Assembly (NCBI GenBank): GCA_018398765.1
Contig: JAHBMJ010001960.1
Span: 1-24,160 of the forward strand
Direction of reading: 5' to 3'
DNA from: Chromera velia
Taxonomy: Eukaryota; Sar; Chromeraceae
Length of the DNA stretch: 24,160 bases
The position numbers and the translations under genes are program-made. Shown here piece by piece: positions 1-9,961 of the stretch. Every line of letters starts with the position of its first letter. Position 1 is the first letter of the stretch. The notes beneath the pieces were generated by a model. It did not search any database. It worked only from the letters and a program-made list of their open reading frames with translations, and was not told the DNA's origin.

Positions 1-1
1 A

Positions 2-292
2 GTCAACGCACCCACCTTTTTCCAACGAGCAATGACGCTCGTCCTCGCATTGCTCCCACGAGAGATAGCACTTGTCTACGTCGATGATGTGATCATCTTC
101 TCTCGTAGTCACGCCGAGCACTTGCAGGACCTCCGTGAGGTCTTCACCCTTGTTCGTGCCGCTGGTCTGAAGCTCCGCCTCGAAAAGGCACAGATTGGAA
201 AGGCATAGGTGGAGTACCTAGGTCACACCGTATCCGCCCGTGGAGTCCGTCTAAGCCAAAAGAACACGGAGAAGGTAAAGAACTGGCCGACC
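2..292 (+). pseudogene. Ty3/gypsy reverse transcriptase fragment, palm and start of thumb
   Basis: Seen: reading from base 2 gives a gypsy-type RT palm, with FFQRAM, the catalytic YVDD box at 77-88, IIFS, and the later YLGH motif that normally follows the palm. An in-frame TAG at 206-208 sits just before VEYLGH. The reading ends around KNWPT at about 290. There the sequence jumps, in another frame, into the RNase H domain. Known: in this family the palm and RNase H are joined by the rest of the thumb and connection region, roughly 80-100 residues. Inference: an internal deletion removed that region and changed frame, so this copy cannot make a working enzyme. The N-terminal RT, protease and gag would lie upstream of the window. 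Confidence 0.92.
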
Positions 293-2489
293 TGATGCTT
301 GCAACATTTCGATTGGGGGTGTTTTGGTACAAATCAGAGACGGGAGGGAGAGTGTGATCGCATATGCAAGCAGGGGGTTACAGGGGGTGGAGCTGAATTA
401 TGGAGCTCCAGAGCAAGAGGCTCTGGCCAATGTGTTTTGCTGCAGGCAATGGCGACACTACCTGCTTGGCAGTTCCGTTTTCTTGCGGGTGATCCAGACC
501 GATCATAAACCGAATCTAGCAATACAGGAGAACAAGTTGGCGAATAAGAGAATCAAGAAATGGGCTCTCGAATTGCAGGAGTATGGATTGCAGTTTTTGC
601 ATAAGGAGGGGAAGCCTCACACCGATGCAGATGCTGTTTCCTGTCTGCCTGTCCCGAGACAGGTAGAGCATTCGACAGACACAGGCGCTCCCCTCTGTCA
701 GCACTGTTTCCTTCCTTCTGATGGGAGCACTCCCCTCAGATCAGGATTTGATGCAGCAGTGGCAGGAGTGAAGGTAATCGAAGCCAAGTCTGCACCCACA
801 CAAGCAATCGTTCCTTTCCTGGAGAAGGTGCGACGTTCAGAGCCAACAGAGGTAGAGGTGAAAGATGTGTTTGAGTATCTGCAGAAGAAGTCTCTTCCGG
901 AGGATCTTCAGCGCCGACGGACGGTGCTAGCACAGGAGTCTTTGTTTGAGTTGAGGGATGGCTTGCTCTACAGGTTTTCAAATGAGTCTGAGCAGTTGTA
1001 TGTCCCTGCCCATTTGAGAGAGACGGTGCTGGTGATGCACTACAATCATCCCATGGCAGGACACGCAGCAACAAAGAAGCTGACAGCTCGGCTTCTCACC
1101 GAATTCTGGTGGCTAGGTCTGCGTAAGGATGTGTGCAGCTGGGTCTACAAGTGCCACCCCTGTCAGGAGAGAAGAGCACAAGCACCGCAATACAACCCAC
1201 AGACTGTTCCCGTCCCCACTCGACCCTTCCAGAAGGTCGGCATTGACGTGAAAGGTCCTTTGCTTACCTCCCGTAGAGGCAACCGATTTGTCTTTATCAT
1301 CACGTGTGCCCTCACACGATGGCCAGAGACCTTTGCCTTGCCAGAGGTCCCCGCATGGGTTGTTGCAAAGATTCTTTTCGAGGAGATCATCTGCAGATAT
1401 GGCTTTATCGAAGAGTTGGTGTCAGACAGGGGGACGAACTTCCTTAGCGAGATTGTGAGGGAGCTCCTTACCGTCATGAAGGTCCGTCACCACACCACAA
1501 CAGGGTATCATCCACAGGCAAACGGCATCGCTGAGCGATTCAATCGTTCGTAGGCTGAGGGAGTGGGGAAGCAGCTAGATCAAGAGAAAGGGGATTGGGA
1601 TCTCTATCTCCAGCCGTACAACGCAGCATACCGCACTGTTTCCCATGCCGAGACAGGTCTCTCTCCCTTTGAATTGTTGTTTGCTCACACGCCGCAGTTG
1701 GTGCTGCGTATGCAACCACCGCCTGAGGGAGCGAGGTCTCCATCTGTCTGTTATGACGACTACTATGGATTCATTCGACAAAAACGTGTGCAGAAGATCG
1801 ACAGAGCCGTTACGAGAGCAGAGAAAGAGAGACAAGCAAGGGAAAGGCGTAATCCCCCTCCGATGACGCGAAGATTCCGTCTAGGGGACCGTGTGTTCCT
1901 GCGCAGACCTCCTAATCCGATGGGGAAGCAACCCACCTTCGAGGCGAGAGCAGAAGGAACCTATGTGGTCGTAGGGACACCGAAGAACAGACCACATATG
2001 ACCGTGATCAGGCCTCTAGGAGGAAAAAAGAGGGACGTGGTGAGTTCAGACAGATTGCAATTGTGGGAGCCAAAAGATGGAGAGAAGGAATAGAGTGAAA
2101 AGAGCGAGGAGAGTGAAGCAGAGGAAGACTCTGCACTGCCGAGGGAAGAGAGATACCAGGAGGAGAAGAGAGTAGCTGCGGAGACGAGAAGATTGTTTGA
2201 AAGAGAAGGAGTGATCATTCCATCAGGCACTCCTCGATCGGACTTTCGATTGGCAGAAGATCCGGAGTTGGAGGATTTGTTGGATGAGTTGGGACTGGGA
2301 GATGAGTTGGAAGTACCTGCTCAGGCAGTAGAGGGGCGGAAGCGGGGAGCCCGACGGAAAGGCCCTTCGCCAGTCCGTATCTCTGCGAGTGGAATTCGAG
2401 ACGGCAAGGAAACGTACCGAGTCTCGTTCGACGACGGAACGTTTGCCTGGTTGTCAGAGGAAGAGATTGACTTGCCTGAGATGGTTTAA
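291..2489 (+). pseudogene. Ty3/gypsy RNase H, integrase and chromodomain-like C-terminus
   Basis: One frame carries, in order: the RNase H start (catalytic-type DAC at 294-302, then VIAYASR and TDHKPN); an integrase zinc finger with histidines at 1038-1064 and CHPC at 1152-1163; and an integrase core with D at 1245, D at 1425 and E at 1533, which is D-59-D-35-E and matches the family spacing. A GPY/F-like module follows (GDRVFL, then EGTYVVV). The tail at about 2385-2486 ends in [18 protein letters not shown], which looks like a divergent chromodomain or Tudor-type barrel. In-frame TAG stops lie at 1551-1553, right after the ERFNRS motif, and at 2091-2093; the natural end is TAA at 2487-2489. 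There are no frameshifts after 291. The element is inactive through stops and the upstream deletion, but the integrase catalytic triad is still legible. The chromodomain call is inference. Confidence 0.92.
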
Positions 2490-2646
2490 GAATTCGAAAG
2501 AAAGAGAGAAAAGGTTTTGATGGGACTGAGTTAAATGATTTTCATGCTTCTGGAACCTTGTAATGATTGCGCTGATTTGCATACGCTGATGCTGAGGTCC
2601 TTTCCATTCTTTCCTTGTTGCGTTCTGCTCAGGGACGGGCAGAGTT
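2490..2646. other. Short 3' untranslated region of the gypsy element
   Basis: Non-coding interval between the last pol stop and the polypurine tract. No other signal is seen. Its length fits the usual gap before a 3' LTR. Confidence 0.6.
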
Positions 2647-2661
2647 AAGGGGGGGAGTGGT
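2647..2661 (+). promoter_or_regulatory. Polypurine tract of the gypsy element
   Basis: AAGGGGGGGAGTGG lies directly before TGTTGGGGACC. A G-rich polypurine run abutting a TGTTG LTR start is the normal plus-strand primer arrangement of Ty3/gypsy elements. Confidence 0.8.
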
Positions 2662-3161
2662 TGTTGGGGACCAGAAAGAATTCATGCGCGCACGCCGAGC
2701 GATAAAGAAAGCGCGAGGCGGGACCAGAAAGAATTTATGCACGCACGTCGAGCGATAAAGAAAGCGCAAGGCGATGTCAGGCAATAAGCACCGCCCGTAC
2801 ATGCAGAGCGCTCATGTAGTTTGCAATGCATGCATAAATACATGGAAAAAGAAATACTACAGAAGTGAGTTCACATAAAACGGAATAACACAGAGACAGA
2901 ACAGATGTCAGAAAGACGGACACAGCAAATACAGAGGTGATATGCATTTAAGTGGACCGATACAGATGAATACCGTATTATATGCACAACGCGTGCACGC
3001 ATGCCGTCTGACTGACCGATCGTATCTGTTCTGAGTAGCCAACCTGAAATCTCTCGATCTAGAAGGAGTTGAAAGATAAAGGACCAGACGAACAGACCTT
3101 TGCGTAGATACACGTAAGTAGAAGTCGTAGTCCTATACGCTAGCCCTACGTATGCTCAACA
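2662..3161 (+). mobile_element. 3' LTR of the gypsy element (end uncertain: 3161 or 3696)
   Basis: It begins TGTTG immediately after the polypurine tract. If it ends at 3161 the end is CAACA, giving a perfect 5-bp terminal inverted repeat and a 500-bp LTR. An alternative end is 3696 (AACA), giving a 1,035-bp LTR with a 4-bp inverted repeat. I favour 3161 because the 535-bp repeat that recurs at 9090 starts at exactly 3162, as expected if the gypsy element had inserted into that repeat. The LTR carries a 53-bp tandem duplication near its start. The 5' LTR is outside the window, so the length cannot be confirmed here. Confidence 0.7.
2668..2773. repeat. 53-bp tandem duplication inside the LTR
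   Basis: Two adjacent 53-bp copies (2668-2720 and 2721-2773), each starting GGACCAGAAAGAAT and containing GAGCGATAAAGAAAGCGC. They differ at only a few positions. In the U3 part of an LTR such duplications often represent enhancer repeats; that role is inference. Confidence 0.9.
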
Positions 3162-3696
3162 TAAGCTCTGTATAGCGTAAGAGTCAAACACTGAAGGCTG
3201 TGTCCAATACTGTTTGCAGGTTGATTTTCTCAAAGGGAATTGAGTTCCAAAAAGTGCAGAACTGTCGATCTGATCTTATTTGAAATGTTACTTAGATTTC
3301 TGATCTTGTTTTGCTGATTGAAAGACTTTGTGTTGCTCATTAAGTCTTCCAGAAAGTCTTTTGTGCATGTGACAGTCCATCTTTGGTGTGATGCAGGCCG
3401 CGGTTGGCTGGCTCGGCCCTGGCTCGGCATGATTTTATCTCGGCATGGCTCGAAAGACTTTTGAGTCGAAAGACTAGGTCTTGAAAGACTTTAACTCGGC
3501 TTTGCTCACGGTATAAGTCTTTTAGCTCGGCCTCTCTCACTACATGAATTCCATACTAGCCCTGACTAGAGCTTTATATGGCTCGATCAGGTGTTTCAGT
3601 ATTGCTTGGTTGGGTATTATTCTAAGTCTAGGCCTTTTAGTACTTAGGCCTATTTATTTCTGTTTTTAAAGTTTGGGGTTCCACTACTACATAACA
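3162..3696 (+). repeat. 535-bp long direct repeat, copy 1
   Basis: Matches 9090-9624 over its whole length without gaps. I count 11 differences, all transitions (about 98% identity). It starts TAAGCTCT and ends CACTACTACATAACA. It contains seven AAAGACT/AGTCTT motifs, repeated GCTCGGC words, and a TATA-like CTTTATATGG. It could be an LTR of a second element, the 3' half of the gypsy LTR, or another dispersed repeat. A 66-codon reverse-strand ORF exists in both copies but has no recognisable content. Confidence 0.93.
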
Positions 3697-3726
3697 TATG
3701 CCCCCTTTTAAAGTTTGGGGTTCCAC
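3664..3726. repeat. Local duplication of a 21-bp word
   Basis: TTTTAAAGTTTGGGGTTCC plus AC occurs at 3664-3684, inside the end of the 535-bp repeat, and again at 3706-3726 just outside it. The second repeat copy at 9090-9624 lacks the outer duplicate. Confidence 0.85.
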
Positions 3727-4200
3727 GCCCAAATAAATTACTATGATATGTATTAGCATGTATGGAAGGTCTGTCATGTGAAGGTATTCCGTGCTGGGTC
3801 TGCTCAGACCATGCAGGGTACGCTTTACCCTTAATTACATGGGACCCAGGTGCAGTCTGATGCCTCACGTGTGTAATCAATCAAATTTATTGCTATACCG
3901 CTTCATGCATGCATTCTCTCGCTTCCACGAACCCTTGGAAAAAAACCGGTGGACCACTGGTTTTTTGGGCATGTCCCGCGGGCCCTATCGTGGGCGGCCA
4001 GGTTCCCTCGCTAAGAACACATTTTATTCTGGGTTCGAGGATTAATTCCCGTGCATTGTCATGCATGCATGCATGTATGCATATTATTTTTCACTGAAAC
4101 TCCTGCATGCATGCGAAATAACATTCGGGTAAATCAACGGTCAGACAAAATGACAGTCAGACGAAAGTTAGTCTGAAGGCAAAGGAATCGTATGTCCCCT
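3727..4200. other. Non-coding spacer with CATG microsatellite and TGCATGCA sites
   Basis: No coding sequence is recognised. It holds TGCATGCA at 3906-3913, overlapping copies at 4062-4073 within a short (CATG)n run, and another at 4104-4111. A GC-rich patch lies at about 3975-4005. Confidence 0.6.
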
Positions 4201-7200
4201 CCTTTCCCTTTTCTTCAGCTGTTCACTCTGGCTGCTGTGTAGTCTCTCTAGTGTTCGTGAATGTGGTTCTTCTTTTGTGCCTGGTGAAGCGTGCATTGGC
4301 TCTCCCAAGGACCACGTGAGGGTGGGGGCCACGCAGCCAAGGGCTCCAACTAGCCCTGACGAGACCCGGGATCGACTATTTTAATCCAAAGTATCACCAG
4401 GGGGCCTTCCACGCCCGATCCCTTTTTGGAGAGCTTCCACGTGCTTCATGGAATAGAACCGAATGAGGTGAGTTGTTTCGAATTCTTTGTGTGCATTTTG
4501 AAGTCTTTTCCTGTTCTTCCACCCACGATATGTCTAGTCTTTCAATATTTCTGCTATGTGTTGCGCGCATTCGCTGCACGTGCATACCTGAAGTCTTTTG
4601 TGTATCTATATGAAAGACTGCTTTCTACTTAATTGTCTCCAAGTCTTCTTGCTTCTCTTCCTTTTCCGTTTAGTAATGGTTCGGACGGTTAATATGTTGC
4701 TGAGCCGTCTCCTTTTCTTGATGCTTGTTCCTCCTTGCGGCGTCAAAAAGTGCTTCTCTCCTCGTACTGGTGCCTTCCTTGTCGGTTGGGAGTAGTTCTC
4801 GAACTGTTTCCCGTTCATTTTCTCCCCAGGCCCTACAACTGGTCATCTTGACTTATGTTAGCCACTTCCGTCTTCTCCTTGACTGTGCTTGCTGCTTCAT
4901 CGTACTGGATTGTGCTTCTTTTTATCTCAACTCTTCCATCTGTATTATGTTTCTTTTAGGGTTGGGTCCCTTCCTTGCTAAGACCTTCTTCTTTTTACGG
5001 AACACCTAGTGAATGCCATGGTCAGCTTCCTCTGGGGGGTTCTTTTGTGGGCGTCCCCACTCATTTGTCCCTGCAGGCGTCCCTGCAGTGCAAGCGTCCT
5101 TACAGACTGATGACCCTCCCATTGTGAGTGACTGGTGCCATGCTTACTGTCTTTTCATGCGGTGTCTCTCTTTGTTTCTTCTTTTCTGTTAGTGTTTTGA
5201 TGTCTCGTCTCAGGTGCTATCTAATCCTCTAAGTTAACCAATCCGAGCACGCGTCCAACTCTGCAAGTGGCCGTCTCGTCGCACTGCTTGCAGACAACCT
5301 CGCCCAGTTTTATGGTACTACTGCGCGCTTCAAACTTGAATTATGGCGGTGTGAATAGCCGGAGAGAGCATTCTGCTTGCTTGCCCACTCTATCCATCAC
5401 TCATTCCTGGTTTCGCATATGCCCCCTTTCAAAGTTTTCTCCTCCTGCCTTTCTATCGTTGCAGGGCATCGCTCTTACTCCGGATCTACTTGCAAAGCGG
5501 GGGAAGACCATACGACTGGAAATTCTTCGACGGTCATTCAGTTCTCCCGCATGCGCGTGGCATCGTCTAATACAGCCTGTGAGACCTTGCTTATGTATCC
5601 CCTTCTCTTTTTTTGGCCGCTCGTCATGGGAAGATCTCACAACAAGGTTGTCTATGTTTTCCCCTCACCGCGTGGGGGTAACTTTCTCCTCCTCCCTTGA
5701 ACGGGATCGCGTGGTCCGAACAAAAACCGCACCGGTATCGCACTTGCGAAGCACCGCATGCCTTCTGAGACGTTTTTTTTTCTTTTTCACTTCTTGTTTT
5801 TCATTTCTTTTCCGTTTTTTTCGCAGTTTTATGATAGTGGCGCCTCTGAGTTCGCTATCCTCCAGTCAGTCTATGCTTTCCTTCCTTTATCTACTATATG
5901 TCTCTTCTGTCGTCTCCTTCTCTTCGATCCCTTTTCTTCTTAAGCCTTGACTTGAAATTCCCTTTTCAGCCTTCCTTTTCTTTGTTTAGCGGCACTTCAT
6001 CGTTGTTCTCGACTTTCTTTGGGTCGATCTTTCTTCCATTTGTTTTGCGGGTCTCTCCGGTTAGCACGAGTTCAGACCCAGGCATCGTGCGGCCTCTTTT
6101 TTTTTTTTCTTTTTGAGCAAGTCAGTCGGAGTCACTCCCATGTACTTTCTTTTTTCTTTTCTTCTGGTTTCCCTCCCGTGATGTCTTTTCCCTTCGTTTA
6201 AGAAAAAAGCATCCTTCAGCGAGTGCTGTGTCGTGGGTCTTGCCGAGTGTGCGTGTGGGAGTGGCAGCAGCTCCGATTGCATTGGCCATCGTGAAGGTAA
6301 ATCGAAGTGCGAGTCATGAAGGTAAGTTGGTCATACCCGTCATCTCCTCCTTCCCTATTCATTCTCCATCTTCTTCTTCTTCCTACTTTCTTCAGCTTTC
6401 TTCTCCTTCTTGCGGATCTGTCAGTGTTGTTCTTTTTCTCGTCTTCTCATTGGGTCGTCGGTTTCATGGACAGAAAGTGATTGAGGCGAGGTCGGATCAT
6501 GACTGTCTGACCTTTTCACACATACATGCATTTGCCGTCTCCTTTTCATTCCTCCTTTCTCCACACTTCTCTACCCCTTCAACTCCTTTCTCTCTCCCTC
6601 TGCTTGCGTGCAGAGATTCATTTGCACCCTCTGGCATCCGTTGTTGCTGTCTAGGGGCTGGTGTCTCTCCCTTTTGTGCAGGCGCTTCCGTTTCGTGCCG
6701 ATGACTTGATGAAGGTCAGTCATTCAGTCTACCTATCCGTTCTTCCTTCCTTCCTCCAACTTTCTTCCCCATTACCACTCTTCCCTCAGCCAGATAAGTT
6801 AGTCTGCTTGTCCGTGATGGTTCTCTTTGAGGGAGATAGCACATTCTTTCCTTTTCGTCTGTTCTGACCACTTCGATTAAGCAGAAAGGTCAGGCAGGAA
6901 GGTCAGTCAGTTTGACCTTACCCTTCTTCCCTTATTTTCCTCTGTATTTCTCCCCTTATCTATCCTCAATTCTCACCTCCCTTCAGCTGTGTGTGCCTCT
7001 CTGTAATTAGCTCTCGTCCTGAGCGTTTCTTCTTTTGTTTTGGTTTATTGTGGTCAAGCGGTTAAGGGTGGTAGAGCAGTGGTTTGTTTGGGAATGAGGA
7101 GAGCGGAGGAGAGAGAAAGATAATCGCATCATCCATATTTGCACGTGCGCATATCGGGTTTCTTTCTTACTCGGGTATGCATCGAGGACTTCCTTGCTCT

Positions 7201-8530
7201 CTCCAGTCTCCTTCCCTGGTTGGGTCAGGAGGTCCCCCCGTTGTGTTTATTTTTTTTCTTTCTTTTCGACTTTTCGTTGATGGGGGGGGAAATTGGTCAG
7301 GGCAAGCCACATCTTTCTCGTTGGTCCAGTATCCTTTCTTCCATCCCTTATATTTGATCAGGTACTGAGTATTTATTTTATATTTCCCTTTTTCCAGAGA
7401 CTTTCTCGACTTGATATGCTCTTTTGTTTTCGTCTGAATCAGAGTCCGATTGACCCTTTTTTATTCGTTTGTTTGTTCCTCCTTCCCTTCCATCTTGAGT
7501 GTGTTTTCTTTTTCTGTACGTTGCTCGAGGGATTTGATCCCCTTCTTCCCCCCCCCTTCTTTTTCTCTGTTTGTACGTACAGTTGATGATTGGAGGCGGG
7601 TGCCCCCCTCAGACTGGGCATGCTCCAATGGAGTGGTGGGGCCGATGCTCGCTTTGGCTCGTTCATCCCTGCTTGGTCAGCTCGATTTCTTGATCGTTGT
7701 ACGTCGGGCCGATTTTTGTGGCTATGATGCTGCTGGTTAGCTGCAAATCTTTGAGAGGGGAAGGCTGGGGCGCACAGGGATCTACACCATTCGTACATTT
7801 ATTCCTTTTCGGATTATTCGCAGTCGTGACTTTCTGTGCTCATAACTTCGTCTCTCTCTCTCTCTCTTTTTTTCTTTTTCAGTTAGGATAGAGATCAGAA
7901 CAGAGAAGATGCCGTTCAGAGTGTATGCCTTCGCTGTGCCGCCTGGGTCTCTTGCTTTGATAATGTATGTGTGCGTGTTTGTGTACGTTCTTATGTTTCC
8001 TCACCATTCCCTCTTCTGTGCACCGAGAGTGTTGAAGACTCTGTTTTGACGGTCAAGGTGGACTTGTTTTCGTTTGTTCCATTTTTTTTTTTCATTTGAC
8101 TCTTTATATTGCGTCTTTCCGATCCTGTCAAGATTGATGCAACATACTTCAATTCGCCTCGTATCTTTCTCGTATGTTTGTGAATCATCTACGTAAAAAC
8201 AAAAATGGGTTGCAAAGTGTTCTTGACTCAAATAACGACTTTACCGTGGTGTGAATTCTCCTCTTACTCTCTCCGCCCTTCATGGTTCCGTCAGTCAGCG
8301 CGTCTTCACAATGTCCTTGCTCCTCGCGCTCTTCAATTCCGGTGAAAACGTGTGCTGCCCTCCTGATCGTAGTGTTTGTGATCATCTTTGCTCTCTTTTT
8401 ACTGTTGGAGAGTTCCTCTTTGGTCGCTATCCACCCAAGTATGAAAGACAGGTGTCCCTCAGGTGGTTGTATGATGGTTGCTGTTTCCTCCCCTCGCCGT
8501 CTCTTCAGGTTGGTTTCCTAGTTGGTTTGT
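4200..8530 (+). other. Pyrimidine-rich non-coding tract with intron-like splice signals
   Basis: The + strand is dominated by C and T for more than 4 kb. Frames are open only over short T/C-rich stretches giving Phe/Leu/Ser-rich translations of no recognised family, so I treat those ORFs as composition artefacts. Polypyrimidine runs ending in AG occur at about 5464, 5826, 6219, 6613, 6681, 7582, 7880 and 8508. Donor-like sites occur at 4468 (GTGAGT), 6297 (GTAAAT), 6322 (GTAAGT) and 6715 (GTCAGT). Pairs such as 6220-6296 (77 nt) and 6682-6714 (33 nt) would make well-bounded small exons. Inference: this may be an intron-rich transcribed region or the non-coding interior of a retroelement derivative. 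No gene model can be proven from the sequence alone. Confidence 0.45.
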
Positions 8531-8990
8531 GTCAGAATTTTAGACAGAGCTTCGCTGTTTGGTCGGGATGTGATAGTGAGTGGCTGCTTCTCCCTCTCTC
8601 TCTCTTTCTCTTTTTTTTTTTCAGTTTTTAGCAGAGCTTCGCCGTAGGGTCTGGTTTTCCTGGTAGTGTAGGTTTTCTCAAGGAAAGCAGGAGGGTCAAT
8701 TCTTGTCTGTGGGAGCTTTTGGCAGGGCTTCGCTGTAAGGCCCGGTTTCTTTCTGAGCGCAGGGTTTTGCACAAAGGAGCAGAAAGGTCCTTGGAGTCTT
8801 CTGTGTGTTGGAGTTTTGGCCAGAGCTTCGCTGTGAGCTTCATTTCTTCTTAAGATGCCAATTCCCCAAAAGGAACAGAAGGGTCAGTTTTCCCTGTGAG
8901 GGTTTTGGACAGAGCTTCGCCGTGAGGTCCGTTCTTCATCTGGGCGCAGGATTTATCAAAGCAACAGAAGGGTCGACTCTTGCTGAAAGC
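8531..8990. repeat. Degenerate tandem repeat, unit about 90 bp, five copies
   Basis: The core CAGAGCTTCGC (one copy CAGGGCTTCGC) lies at 8545, 8631, 8723, 8821 and 8910, spaced 86, 92, 98 and 89 bp. Each core is usually preceded by a TTTT-rich word (TTTTGG or similar) and followed by a G/T-rich stretch. Later copies also share a CAGAAGGGTC-like word some 60-70 bp after the core. The variable spacing shows an old, decayed minisatellite or a repeated functional unit. Confidence 0.85.
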
Positions 8991-9089
8991 GTTACCACGT
9001 GTTCTGTACTGCTCTGACCCTATTCGCCAGAAGGCAGCCAGAATCTATAAGAATCTCTAAGGGACCTAGTCTTGGGCAGAGACAAGACG

Positions 9090-9624
9090 TAAGCTCTATA
9101 TAGCGTAAGAGTCAAACACTGAAGGCTGTGTCCAATACTGTTTGCAGGTTGATTTTCTCAAAGGGAATTGAGTTCCAAAAAGTGCAGAACTGTCGATCTG
9201 ATCTTGTTTGAAATGTTACTTGGATTTCTGATCTTGTTTTGCTAATTGAAAGACTTTGTGTTGCTCATTAAGTCTTCCAGAAAGTCTTTTGCGCATGTGA
9301 CAGTCCATCTTTGGTGTGATGCAGGCCGCGGTTGGCTGGCTCGGCCCTGGCTCGGCATGATTTTATCTCGGCATGGCTCGAAAGACTTCTGAGTCGAAAG
9401 ACTAGGTCTTGAAAGACTTTAACTCGGCTTTGCTCACGGTATAAGTCTTTTAGCTCGGCCTTTCTCACTACATGAATTCCATACTAGCCCTGACTAGAGC
9501 TTTATATGGCTCGATCGGGTGTCTCAGTATTGCTTGATTGGGTATTATTCTAAGTCTAGGCCTTTTAGTACTTAGGCCTATTTATTTCTGTTTTTAAAGT
9601 TTGGGGTTCCACTACTATATAACA
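9090..9624 (+). repeat. 535-bp long direct repeat, copy 2
   Basis: Gap-free match to 3162-3696 with 11 transitions. The left flank (GGGCAGAGACAAGACG) differs from the left flank of copy 1, and the right flank diverges directly after ATAACA. It sits in the same orientation as copy 1, so the pair encloses 5,393 bp. If the pair are LTRs I see no convincing primer-binding site after copy 1 and only a weak purine-rich stretch before copy 2. Confidence 0.93.
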
Positions 9625-9961
9625 CCTCAATCATCATCATCATTATTATATCTCAATTTTTCATATTTTTTTTTTCTCCGTGACACCCGTAGCATGCACA
9701 ACAGTTACTATGTAAAGTTGTAAATATGTGTATAGTGTATACAACTTAAATGAACTTCATCTTTCATTTCGTCCCTAGTTAATTTTGTCCTACTACTAGT
9801 AGGCTTCGTCCGTTCATCTGATCTAATCTGACTGTAAGTAGAATAAAGTAGAACTGCACTGGGCACGTAGTAGATTTTAGTAGATTTAACTACAACTTTC
9901 GATCATCATGAATAAATAATAATAAGTATTAGTTTAATATCTTTTATAAGGATTAGGATAT
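9625..9961. other. AT-rich spacer with short triplet repeats
   Basis: No coding sequence. It contains an (ATC)n/(ATT)n run just after 9625, a T run at about 9666, and a small ACTACTACTAGTAG palindromic patch near 9790. The LINE reading begins at its right edge. Confidence 0.6.

Noticed and set aside
3340..3540. 66-codon reverse ORF present in both 535-bp repeat copies
   Set aside because: The copies are about 98% identical, so preservation is not evidence of selection. The reading has no domain, and both amino-acid changes come from the general transitions.
5267..5950. 227-codon forward open frame in the pyrimidine-rich tract
   Set aside because: Phe/Ser-rich reading through T/C runs, with candidate splice acceptors inside it; no recognisable protein features.
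9090..9624. Complete LTR with polypurine tract
   Set aside because: No strong polypurine run lies just before 9090 and no TG start is present there, so I list it only as a direct repeat.
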